9,037 nucleotides of DNA. Origin: Nitrospirota bacterium. GTDB taxonomy: Bacteria > Nitrospirota > JACRHJ01. The position numbers and the translations under genes are program-made. The stretch lies in NCBI GenBank assembly GCA_021815285.1, contig JAKAHE010000078.1, positions 1 through 9,037 on the forward strand, in the 5' to 3' direction. Shown in pieces: positions 1 through 6,359 of this stretch. The notes beneath the pieces are model-generated. The model was given only the letters and a program-made list of their open reading frames with translations. It had not been told where the DNA came from and did no database searches. The number at the start of each line of letters is the position of its first letter. The first letter of the stretch is position 1.

Positions 1-40
1 CGTCTATGGCTTCTCTGACTCGCCTTTCAATTTCGCCCAT
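1..40 (-). CDS. Possible start of a further minus-strand gene, cut by the left edge
   Basis: An ATG on the minus strand at 40-38 opens a frame that reads MGEIERRVREAID and runs off the window. The nearest upstream in-frame stop is at 52-50. The charged, helix-like start and the same-strand position 95 bases after the formate dehydrogenase catalytic gene are compatible with a real gene. Thirteen codons are too few to recognise a family. No good Shine-Dalgarno sequence precedes the ATG. In related fds/fdh operons the next gene is often an FdhD-type accessory factor, but nothing here shows that this is one. Confidence 0.35.
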   Translation of the reverse strand, partial: MGEIERRVREAID

Positions 41-135
41 ACTGTTATTTTAAAATATCCGGCGCCTGTTTCACAATACAAAAGTGAAAGTGGACGACAC
101 GCAGGCCGACCACCATACCGTTATGCTTAAAGAAA

Positions 136-2859
136 TTATGCCTTAGAGATTTTAACGGCGCTGACCTTGAACTCCGGTATCTTAGCCAGCGGGTCAACAT
201 TAGCCGCAGTCAGGATGTTCGCGGACGCCTCGGCGAAATGAAATGGTATGAAGACTTCGCCCCTTGCGACGCGTTCTGTAATCCGCGCCTTTATCTTTAT
301 CTCGCCCCTGCGGGACGCGACGACAAGGAAATCGCCTTCGCCTGCATCGAGTCTCTCTGCATCGCCTGGATTTATCTCCACGAACGCCTCCGGAACGACA
401 TGACTCAGTCCGCCGACGCGCCTGGTCATAGTGCCGGTATGGTAATGCTGTAGTATCCTGCCGGTCGTGAGCAGGAACGGGTATTCGATGTCCGGATTCT
501 CGGCAGGCGGCCTGAACTTAACAGCATGGAACCTCCCCAGACCGCGCGTGAATTTCTCCGCGTGCAGTATCGGCGTGCCGGGATGTCCGGGCGTCGGACA
601 GGGCCAGCAGATGCCGCCTGCGTCCTCGAGCCTTTCGTGCGATATGCCCGCATATTGCGGCGTGAGCGCCGACATCTCTCCGAATATCTCGCTCGCGGAA
701 TCAAAACTAAAACCCGGAATCCCCATCTTTTCCGCAATAAGCCTTACAATCTCCCAGTCACCTTTGGCCTCCCCGGGCGCAGGAATTGCGCGCCGGACAA
801 GCTGCACACGCCTCTCGGTATTCGTGAATGTTCCGTCCTTCTCCGCCCACGAGAACGCCGGCAGGACAACGTCCGCAAGCCTTGCCGTCTCGGTCAGGAA
901 TATGTCCTGCACCACGAGGAAATCCACGTTCACGAGCGCATCCCTTACATGGTTTGCGTCCGGGTCGGAAAGCACGGGATTTTCTCCGACGATATAGAGC
1001 GTTTTTAGTATCCCACGACCGGCGGCATCTATAATTTCCGTGACCGTAAGCCCCGGTTCTGAGGGCAAATCAACGCCCCATGCTTTTTCAAACTTCTCTC
1101 TCGCAGATTCGTCCGCCACGCCCCTGTATCCGGGAAATACATCCGGGAGCGCTCCCATATCACATGCGCCCTGGACGTTGTTCTGGCCGCGCAGGGGATA
1201 AACACCGGCGCCGGTTCTGCCGATATTGCCGGTAAGCATGGCGAGGTTCGCAACGGACAGGACGTTGTCAACGCCTGTGGTATGCTGGGTGATACCCATC
1301 GAATATACGAAGCATGATGCGTCCGAGCGCGCAAGCATCTCCCCGGCCTCACGGATAGTCTCCACCGGAACGCCGGTAATGATGGACGCCGTCTCAGGCG
1401 TAAAGTTTTTTATAGATTCCCGGAATTCCTCGTAGTTCTCGGTGCGTTCTTTTATGAACGCCGCGTGTTTTTCGTTGCCCTGGCGGATAATAACATTCAT
1501 CATCCCGTTAAGAAGCGCAACGTCCGTGCCCGGCCTGTGCCTTATCCATATCGACGCATATTCCGCAAGCTCTATCTTCCTCGGGTCGCACAGTATAAGC
1601 TTCGCGCCGCGCTCCACTACGGCCTTCTTTATCCTGAGGCCGATTATCGGATGGGACTCCGTGGTATTCGAACCGATGACGAATATTATTTCGGCGTTTT
1701 CTATGTCTGCAATTGTATTCGTCATGGCGCCGCTTCCGAAGGCCATCATAAGCCCGGTTACCGTGGAGGCGTGGCAAAGCCTTGCACAGTGGTCTACATT
1801 ATTCGTTCTCATTCCGGCGCGGGCGAATTTCTGGATTATATAGTTCTCTTCGTTGGTGCAGCGTGCCGACGAGAGCGCCGCGAAGCTGTCCGGGGCCGTA
1901 TTCCTTGCGGCTGAGAATTTTCCGGCTATCAGGCCTATAGCCTCGTCCCAGGAAGTCTCACGGAATTCCGGATTTGCATTCTTAGGGCTTGTGCGGATAA
2001 GCGGTTTTGTCAGCCTGTCCGGGCTGTTAACAAACTCGTACCCGAAACGCCCCTTGAGGCACAGGCTGCCGTTGTTCGCGCCCTTGCCGACCGGCGATGT
2101 TATCCTGACGATTGACCCGTCTTTGGAATTTATCTCGATTATACAGCCGCATCCGCAATACGGGCAGACTGTCTCTGTCTTCTCAAGCCCGGATTCGCGC
2201 AGGTCGTCCGTAAAAAGTTTCTTCTCAATCAGCGCTCCGACGGGACAGACGGAAACGCAGTGGCCGCAGAAACTGCACCCGGTATCCTTAAGCGGCATGT
2301 CGAACGCCGGACCAACCTTTATATCAAAACCTCGGTTCGCAAGCGCCAGAACCTCTCTGCCCTCCACTTCCCGGCATATCCGGACACACTTGCCGCACAT
2401 CACGCACTTGCTGATGTCCCTGACGATGAACGGATCGGAGACGACGGTTTCGTACCTGTGCCTCTCGCCTTCAAACCTGCCGGCCTTCCGTGCAGGCCAC
2501 AGGCCGTATTCGTAAGCCAGCCTCTGCAGAACGCAGGCGCCGTCCTTCGCGCAGCATTTGCATTCCTCTTCAGGCGGATGCGACGCAAGCATGAGCTCGA
2601 CTATAAGCTTCCTTGCCTTGTGAACCCTCTCCGAGTCCGTATGCACTACCAGCCCGTCCTGCGCCGGCGTATGGCATGATGCAGCCAGCCTGCGGCTTCC
2701 CTCCACTTCCACAAGGCATAGCCTGCACGCGCCGGTGGGCTTCAGTCTCTCGTCCCAGCACAGCGTCGGCATATATATTCCCGCCCTCTTCGCCGCCTGG
2801 AGGATAGTCTCTCCAGGCTCGAAGGCCACAGGTTTTCCGTCTATAATAATCTCGCGCAT
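136..2859 (-). CDS. fdhA: Formate dehydrogenase catalytic subunit (Mo/W-bis-MGD, Cys-type, NuoG-like N-terminus)
   Basis: This 907-residue protein is the catalytic subunit of a soluble NAD-linked formate dehydrogenase, interconverting formate and CO2. The N-terminus is NuoG-like. It has a 2Fe-2S domain (C34, C45, C48, C62), a His/Cys cluster segment (H94, C100, C103, C109) and a two-cluster ferredoxin domain (C152/155/158/162 and C195/198/201/205). The molybdopterin part begins with a 4Fe-4S motif, C232, C235, C239 and C267, the last in CLKG with K269 matching the conserved lysine near the active site. The stretch DHCARLCH (356-363) places C362 where FdhF-type enzymes have selenocysteine, followed by the conserved H363. 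The C-terminal molydopterin-dinucleotide-binding domain, from about 790, includes LLTTGRILQHYHTGTMTRR. No signal peptide or twin-arginine motif is seen, so it should be cytoplasmic. The start is fixed by the 2Fe-2S domain beginning at once (MREIIIDG). There is no strong ribosome site, so translation is probably coupled to the gene six bases upstream. Confidence 0.95.
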   Translation of the reverse strand: MREIIIDGKPVAFEPGETILQAAKRAGIYMPTLCWDERLKPTGACRLCLVEVEGSRRLAASCHTPAQDGLVVHTDSERVHKARKLIVELMLASHPPEEECKCCAKDGACVLQRLAYEYGLWPARKAGRFEGERHRYETVVSDPFIVRDISKCVMCGKCVRICREVEGREVLALANRGFDIKVGPAFDMPLKDTGCSFCGHCVSVCPVGALIEKKLFTDDLRESGLEKTETVCPYCGCGCIIEINSKDGSIVRITSPVGKGANNGSLCLKGRFGYEFVNSPDRLTKPLIRTSPKNANPEFRETSWDEAIGLIAGKFSAARNTAPDSFAALSSARCTNEENYIIQKFARAGMRTNNVDHCARLCHASTVTGLMMAFGSGAMTNTIADIENAEIIFVIGSNTTESHPIIGLRIKKAVVERGAKLILCDPRKIELAEYASIWIRHRPGTDVALLNGMMNVIIRQGNEKHAAFIKERTENYEEFRESIKNFTPETASIITGVPVETIREAGEMLARSDASCFVYSMGITQHTTGVDNVLSVANLAMLTGNIGRTGAGVYPLRGQNNVQGACDMGALPDVFPGYRGVADESAREKFEKAWGVDLPSEPGLTVTEIIDAAGRGILKTLYIVGENPVLSDPDANHVRDALVNVDFLVVQDIFLTETARLADVVLPAFSWAEKDGTFTNTERRVQLVRRAIPAPGEAKGDWEIVRLIAEKMGIPGFSFDSASEIFGEMSALTPQYAGISHERLEDAGGICWPCPTPGHPGTPILHAEKFTRGLGRFHAVKFRPPAENPDIEYPFLLTTGRILQHYHTGTMTRRVGGLSHVVPEAFVEINPGDAERLDAGEGDFLVVASRRGEIKIKARITERVARGEVFIPFHFAEASANILTAANVDPLAKIPEFKVSAVKISKA

Positions 2860-2865
2860 TCGTAT

Positions 2866-4131
2866 TTAAGCGGCCTTTTCAGGGCAGGCCGTCCCATGTA
2901 TATGAGTAAGGTATTCGTGCCTGAAATATTTCAGGGTAGAGAGGATGAAGTTCGCGCAGCTCCCGCCCAGGCCGCAAAGCGCCGTTTCCTGGACAGCCTC
3001 TCCCAGCTCTTTCATCAAATCCAGGTCTGATTCCCTTCCCTTGCCGTCCGTTATCCTCTCAAGTATCTCGCGCATCCGCCTGGTCCCTTCTCGGCACGGC
3101 GTGCATTTGCCGCAGGATTCGCGCGCAAAGAATTTCGCGGCCCGCTTCGCCGCATGAACCATGCACACGTCTTCGTCCATGACGATAACCGCGCCGGAAC
3201 CAATCGAACTCCCGGCGGCGATAAGGCCGTCCATGTCCATCCTTACATCCAGATGTTCCTGTGTCAGAAGCGATGTCGCAAGGCCGCCGGGTATCACGGC
3301 CTTCAGCTTCTTGCCGGCTGTTATGCCGCCGCCATGCGTGTATATAAGCGTGCGCAGTGTAATGCCTGTCGGTAATTCATAAAGGCCTGGGCGTTTTACG
3401 TTTCCGCTCAGGCAGAAAATCTTCGGACCGGGATATTTCGGCGAGCCTATGGATGCGAACCACTCCGCGCCCCTCTCGATTATGTGCGGCACGTTTACCA
3501 GCGTCTCCACGTTATTAACGACAGTCGGCATGGAGAATAAACCCTCTGCTGCGGGATAAGGCGGTTTCAAGCGGCAATGTCCCCGGTTTCCCTCGATAGA
3601 CTCTATAAGCGCGGAATCCTCTCCGCACACATATGCGCCTGCGCCACGATACACCTTCAGATAAAAATCGTTCCCGCTTCCCAGGATATTACTGCCGAGG
3701 TAGCCTCTTTCCTCCGCCTGCCTTATCGCGGCCTCCAATACATTTGCGCCTTCCGGATATTCGCCGCGGATGTATATGTAGCCTGACTTTGCCCCTATGG
3801 CGTATGCGGCAATCAGCATGCCTTCTATCAGCATGTGAGGGTCTTTTTCGAGAAAAACGCGGTCTTTGAATGTGCCCGGTTCGCCCTCGTCGGCATTGGC
3901 GATGAGATACTTCGGCGTCCTGCCCGTCTCCCGGCTTGCCTTCCATTTCTTCCCCGTGGGATACCACGCGCCGCCGCGTCCCCCCAGCCCGGACATTATC
4001 ACCTCGTCCGTAACCTCTACCGGGGACATGGAATACGCCTTTTTCAGCGCATTATATCCACCGGACGAGATGTATACGTCCAGGTCCCGGTTGTTCGGAG
4101 TGTCTATGTTCTTAAGCAGCACCCGTTTCAT
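2866..4131 (-). CDS. nuoF: NuoF-like NADH-binding flavoprotein subunit of formate dehydrogenase
   Basis: This 421-residue protein is the diaphorase subunit, homologous to the 51 kDa subunit of complex I (NuoF, FdsB, HndC families). It should carry FMN and a 4Fe-4S cluster and exchange electrons with NAD(H). Visible motifs are the glycine-rich GLGGRGGAWYPTG (48-60), NADEGEPGTFKDR (79-91) of the FMN/NADH site, GAYVCGEDSALIESIEG (165-181), and the cluster ligands SCGKCTPC (C340, C343, C346) with C386 in ALCGLGG. It is the short form: no thioredoxin-fold extension precedes the core and no ferredoxin domain follows it. The start at 4131 is chosen because GAGGT lies just upstream, the protein then begins as the family does, and the ATG overlaps the previous gene's stop as ATGA. 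A longer open frame reaches 4233, but its extra 34 residues only shadow the nuoE-like gene. Confidence 0.94.
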   Translation of the reverse strand: MKRVLLKNIDTPNNRDLDVYISSGGYNALKKAYSMSPVEVTDEVIMSGLGGRGGAWYPTGKKWKASRETGRTPKYLIANADEGEPGTFKDRVFLEKDPHMLIEGMLIAAYAIGAKSGYIYIRGEYPEGANVLEAAIRQAEERGYLGSNILGSGNDFYLKVYRGAGAYVCGEDSALIESIEGNRGHCRLKPPYPAAEGLFSMPTVVNNVETLVNVPHIIERGAEWFASIGSPKYPGPKIFCLSGNVKRPGLYELPTGITLRTLIYTHGGGITAGKKLKAVIPGGLATSLLTQEHLDVRMDMDGLIAAGSSIGSGAVIVMDEDVCMVHAAKRAAKFFARESCGKCTPCREGTRRMREILERITDGKGRESDLDLMKELGEAVQETALCGLGGSCANFILSTLKYFRHEYLTHIHGTACPEKAA

Positions 4132-4667
4132 TTGTACCTCGCCAGTATCCTCATTATCTTGCGCGGGGTAAGTTCGTAGTAATAATCGTCGTTTACCATC
4201 ATTGCAGGCCCTCTGTCGCAGGAGCCTATGCACTCGGATTCGATAATGGTATATCTGCCGTCACTGGTAGTATTTCCAGATGTTATTTTCAGTTTACCAC
4301 GCAGAAATTCAAGAAGGCTCTCGGCCCCGTTCACATGGCAGGCCATGTTGGTGCAGAGCCTGATGACGTTTCGCCCCTGCGGCACAAGCGAGAGCTGGTC
4401 GTAAAAAGTCGCAACTCCGTAGAGATGAGCCGGGGTCGTTTTAAGCCTCTTCGCAAGCTCAAAAATCGCTTCTTTCGGTATATATCCGCAGGCTTCCTGG
4501 GTGCGCCTGAGCGCCGGCAGGATTGCATCGGGCGCCCCCGCATCCAACCCCTTCAGGGCGGCGTTTATCCGTGACAAATCCACGCCGGGGCTATGTTTTT
4601 CCTGTCTCCCTGGCGGTCTTTCTGCGCGCCCATTCCCTTTCTTCCTGAACTCTGCCGCGCCTTTCAT
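4128..4667 (-). CDS. nuoE: NuoE-like 2Fe-2S subunit of formate dehydrogenase
   Basis: This 179-residue protein is the 24 kDa thioredoxin-fold 2Fe-2S subunit (NuoE, FdsG, HndA family). It partners the NuoF-like protein and holds a cluster near the FMN. The four ligands are visible as CTNMAC (C105, C110) and CIGSC (C146, C150), in the usual contexts LCTN and DRGPAMMVN. A helical N-terminal domain (about 40-100) contains the family pattern CGYIP...VATFYDQL. The first 28 residues are a charged extension with no recognised function. The start at 4667 is supported by AGGAG nine bases upstream, and no other methionine occurs before residue 107. It is the first gene of the operon, and its TGA overlaps the next ATG. 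Confidence 0.94.
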   Translation of the reverse strand: MKGAAEFRKKGNGRAERPPGRQEKHSPGVDLSRINAALKGLDAGAPDAILPALRRTQEACGYIPKEAIFELAKRLKTTPAHLYGVATFYDQLSLVPQGRNVIRLCTNMACHVNGAESLLEFLRGKLKITSGNTTSDGRYTIIESECIGSCDRGPAMMVNDDYYYELTPRKIMRILARYK

Positions 4668-4682
4668 AATTCTGCGCTCCTG
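4660..4682 (-). promoter_or_regulatory. Ribosome binding site deciding the nuoE-like start
   Basis: On the minus strand AGGAG (plus-strand ctcct at 4677-4681) stands nine bases before the ATG at 4667. It is the best Shine-Dalgarno match in the operon and supports this ATG as the operon's first start codon. Confidence 0.6.
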
Positions 4683-4700
4683 CTCAACTCTATACTAAAA

Positions 4701-4730
4701 ATTTTAGCATAAAACCGTAATAATTCTCAA
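4701..4730 (-). promoter_or_regulatory. Candidate promoter of the formate dehydrogenase operon
   Basis: A sigma70-like pair is seen on the minus strand: TTGAGA (4730-4725) and TAAAAT (4706-4701), 18 bases apart. The implied start near 4694 would leave a leader of about 27 bases containing the AGGAG site. The -10 box sits inside a small symmetrical sequence, CTAAAA-T-TTTTAG (4695-4707). That could be a regulator site or only AT-rich promoter sequence. The region is AT-rich, so chance matches are likely. No sigma54-type GG...GC element was recognised. Confidence 0.35.
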
Positions 4731-4827
4731 TAAATTAAAGTATTTTAATGTCCCGGAAAAATAGACGGGAAGAAAGGCGGAAAGCGTATTTTCTTATTGA
4801 TTCCAGGCTATTTTTAGAAAATATGGC
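4731..4827. other. Intergenic stretch between divergent promoters
   Basis: This stretch lies between the candidate formate dehydrogenase promoter on the minus strand and the tRNA promoter on the plus strand. I see no open frame with coding character, no clear stem-loop terminator and no repeat. It contains AT-rich tracts and purine-rich sequence only. Confidence 0.5.
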
Positions 4828-4857
4828 TTGACAGGAAGTCTTATCTTTCTGTATAGT
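4828..4857 (+). promoter_or_regulatory. Promoter of tRNA-Glu
   Basis: A perfect -35 box TTGACA (4828-4833) and a good -10 box TATAGT (4852-4857) are separated by 18 bases. Transcription would start near 4864, about a dozen bases before the tRNA. A ten-base perfect palindrome, ACGTGCACGT (4859-4868), covers the expected start site. Position and strength fit a stable-RNA promoter. Confidence 0.75.
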
Positions 4858-4876
4858 TACGTGCACGTCAAAGTCC

Positions 4877-4954
4877 GTCCCCCTCGTCTAGCCAGGCCCA
4901 GGACACCGCCCTTTCACGGCGGCGACGGGGGTTCAAATCCCCCGGGGGACGCCA
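4877..4954 (+). tRNA. tRNA-Glu (anticodon TTC), with encoded CCA
   Basis: A full cloverleaf can be drawn. The acceptor stem is GTCCCCC (4877-4883) with GGGGGAC (4944-4950), all seven pairs Watson-Crick. The D-arm is GTCT/GGAC (4886-4889 and 4901-4904). The anticodon stem is CCGCC/GGCGG (4906-4910 and 4918-4922) with loop CTTTCAC. The T-arm is GGGGG, loop TTCAAAT, CCCCC (4927-4943). The anticodon TTC at 4913-4915 reads GAA/GAG glutamate codons. The discriminator base is G4951, and CCA is encoded at 4952-4954. The gene is intact although an integrase gene abuts its 3' end, as expected if an integrating element restored the tRNA end. No T-run terminator is evident just downstream. Confidence 0.97.
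4927..4954 (+). other. Inferred attachment site (att core) at the tRNA-Glu 3' end
   Basis: Tyrosine recombinases of tRNA-targeting elements usually cross over within the T-arm/acceptor part of the gene and duplicate the 3' segment at the far end of the element. Here the integrase gene ends 68 bases beyond the CCA and points towards the tRNA. The exact core cannot be placed without the second copy. I see no second copy before 9037, so the other boundary should lie further right. Confidence 0.45.
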
Positions 4955-4999
4955 ATTAAATCAAACACTTACAAGTTTCAAAACTCAGGGCAAATCAAA

Positions 5000-5021
5000 T
5001 TGTGCCCCCTTTTGTGCCCCC
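5000..5021. repeat. Tandem direct repeat TTGTGCCCCC, candidate integrase arm sites
   Basis: Two perfect ten-base copies of TTGTGCCCCC (5000-5009 and 5012-5021) are separated by two T bases, giving a 12-base period. They lie between the tRNA 3' end and the integrase stop codon. Short direct repeats between an att core and an integrase gene are where arm-type integrase or accessory-factor sites are expected. The function is inferred. Confidence 0.5.
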
Positions 5022-6029
5022 CTACCCAAGCACGGCGACGGCTTTCCTCAGATCATCCACCCTTAGATGCGCATATCTCTGAGTCATACGTCCATCTCGG
5101 TGTCCAAGTAAGGACTGCACATGGTACAGCTGTTGACCGTTTTGAACCAGGTTTGAGGCAAAGTCATGCCGCAGGTCATGGTAGCGAAAATCGGTCATTC
5201 CTATCCGTTTGCAAACCCGCCTGAAACCCGCCGTAATCTGCCCTGGGGTAAGCGGCTTCCCATCCTTTTGGAAAACATTCGGACAGTCTTTGTTCTGCGA
5301 CTTGTCATTATGCAGGGTAACTAGGGCAGTGTAAGCGGTTTCACACAAAGGAATAGTCAAAGGAAACCCGTTCTTTGTGCGGTTCAGAGTAATTAGCTTG
5401 GTTTCTAAGTTGATTTGTCCCCATGTCATGTCTGCAAGGTTGCTTCTTCGGATACCCGTTAACCTGGCTACAACAACCACCGGCTGAAGCCATTTCGGGC
5501 AAGCCGCCACCAACTTCTCATATTCACCAGGCGCAAGATACCTTACCCGTTGGTCATTAACGGTGGGCATATTAAAAAGCTCGAAGGGATTCTGTCCTAT
5601 CAATTGCCAGTCTTTTTTGCATAAGGACAGAACCCGCCTGACATATTGGAGCTCTTTTACCACCGTATTAATCCCAACACCGTCCTTGAGCCTTTTATTC
5701 CGGTAAGAACTCAGAACGGATGGTGAAATCTTGGACAGCCTCAAATTTCCCAAAACGGGCAGGAAATTTTTGGCACACTGCTTTGCGCGTTCGTATGTAG
5801 TCTGAGCCTTAAGTGGGGCTTCCTCTGCCATATACTTTTCCCAGACCTCGCTAAACAGGACGTGATCAGCAGGGTCATGTCCCGTCCGGTTGCCTTTGGC
5901 AAGTTCTTTCAGAATTTGCCGTTCGGCTAACCTTGCCTTGTTCTCATCTTTCTCTTCGGTGGATTGTCGGATGATATTGCCATCCCATTTTAGCTTTATC
6001 CACCAGACCTCGCCTCTTTTGTATAGCAT
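5022..6029 (-). CDS. int: Tyrosine recombinase (site-specific integrase of the element)
   Basis: This 335-residue phage-type integrase probably catalyses insertion and excision at the adjacent tRNA-Glu. An N-terminal arm-binding-like segment (about 1-45, beginning YKRGEVWWIKLKWDG) is followed by a SAM-like core-binding domain (about 55-155) and the catalytic domain (about 165-333). The full active-site set is visible: R194 in TGIRRSNL, K219 in the TKNG hairpin, H284 and R287 in HDLRH, H310 in LLGH, and nucleophile Y319 in QRYAHL. It appears complete, with length normal for the family. The start at 6029 is supported by a strong GGAAGGGGGTG ribosome site about eight bases upstream. It lies three bases after the excisionase-like gene, so the two are probably co-transcribed and coupled. 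Confidence 0.95.
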   Translation of the reverse strand: MLYKRGEVWWIKLKWDGNIIRQSTEEKDENKARLAERQILKELAKGNRTGHDPADHVLFSEVWEKYMAEEAPLKAQTTYERAKQCAKNFLPVLGNLRLSKISPSVLSSYRNKRLKDGVGINTVVKELQYVRRVLSLCKKDWQLIGQNPFELFNMPTVNDQRVRYLAPGEYEKLVAACPKWLQPVVVVARLTGIRRSNLADMTWGQINLETKLITLNRTKNGFPLTIPLCETAYTALVTLHNDKSQNKDCPNVFQKDGKPLTPGQITAGFRRVCKRIGMTDFRYHDLRHDFASNLVQNGQQLYHVQSLLGHRDGRMTQRYAHLRVDDLRKAVAVLG

Positions 6030-6032
6030 TTG

Positions 6033-6296
6033 CTACACCCCCTTCCCGAGGCGGCTTGGTCTCCCTTGCCGTTGACTATATATAAACCGGGTGATTTTAT
6101 CAACTCGTTTTTCTTCCGTTACAGCCTTCTTCGATTTCATCCAAGCATTGACTTCTTCCTCATTAAACCTTACTAATTTACCGATTCTATAAAATGGGAT
6201 TGAACCGGCCTCGACCCATTTATAAATAGTCTTCTCCTTAACCGATAGTAGATTACTAATTCTTTTTATATCTACGTAGCCCATTCTCATATCCAA
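6033..6296 (-). CDS. Excisionase-family helix-turn-helix DNA-binding protein
   Basis: This small basic protein of up to 87 residues has the MerR-like winged HTH fold of the excisionase/HTH_17 family. The core is at residues 9-53: VDIKRISNLL, then VKEKTIYKWVEAG as the recognition region, then the wing SIPFYRIGKLVRF and a closing helix NEEEVNAWMK. A basic tail (60-87) follows. Placed three bases before the integrase gene, it is probably the directionality factor (Xis-like) or a regulator of the element. The start is uncertain: TTG at 6296 gives 87 residues, while ATG at 6290 or 6284 gives 85 or 83 and leaves the domain intact. None has a strong ribosome site. Confidence 0.85.
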   Translation of the reverse strand: MDMRMGYVDIKRISNLLSVKEKTIYKWVEAGSIPFYRIGKLVRFNEEEVNAWMKSKKAVTEEKRVDKITRFIYSQRQGRPSRLGKGV

Positions 6297-6298
6297 GC

Positions 6299-6346
6299 GC
6301 GGATTCTGAATTCTAAATAAGCATACATATTCCGGCCAGAATCCGC
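6299..6346. repeat. Ten-base inverted repeat and CAGAATC repeats before the excisionase-like gene
   Basis: GCGGATTCTG (6299-6308) and its exact complement CAGAATCCGC (6337-6346) flank a 28-base spacer. Further copies of the motif follow: CAGAATC at 6346-6352, nine bases after the first, and CAGAATTC at 6376-6383 inside the 3' end of the ATPase gene. An inverted GAATTCAG reads at 6306-6313. The cluster covers the whole gap between the ATPase stop and the small HTH gene. That suits an operator or directionality-factor binding region. The spacer is long for a terminator and no T-run follows. Confidence 0.5.
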
Positions 6347-6359
6347 AGAATCTATTGAT

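Noticed and set aside
69..89. TTTCAC/GTGAAA hairpin as terminator of the formate dehydrogenase operon
   Set aside because: The stem is only six pairs with a nine-base loop and no T-run follows on the minus strand.
1771..1776. Selenocysteine at the FdhA active site
   Set aside because: The codon at the Sec position (residue 362) is a normal cysteine codon, and the reading frame has no internal TGA.
467..2515. Long plus-strand open frames opposite fdhA, such as 467-997 and 1853-2515
   Set aside because: They lie fully antisense to a gene with unmistakable motifs, and their translations show no domain pattern. GC-rich coding sequence often leaves such open antisense frames.
4132..4233. Longer NuoF-like protein starting at 4233
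   Set aside because: The additional 34 residues lie within the NuoE-like coding sequence and do not resemble the family. The ATG at 4131 has a GAGGT ribosome site and the expected N-terminus.
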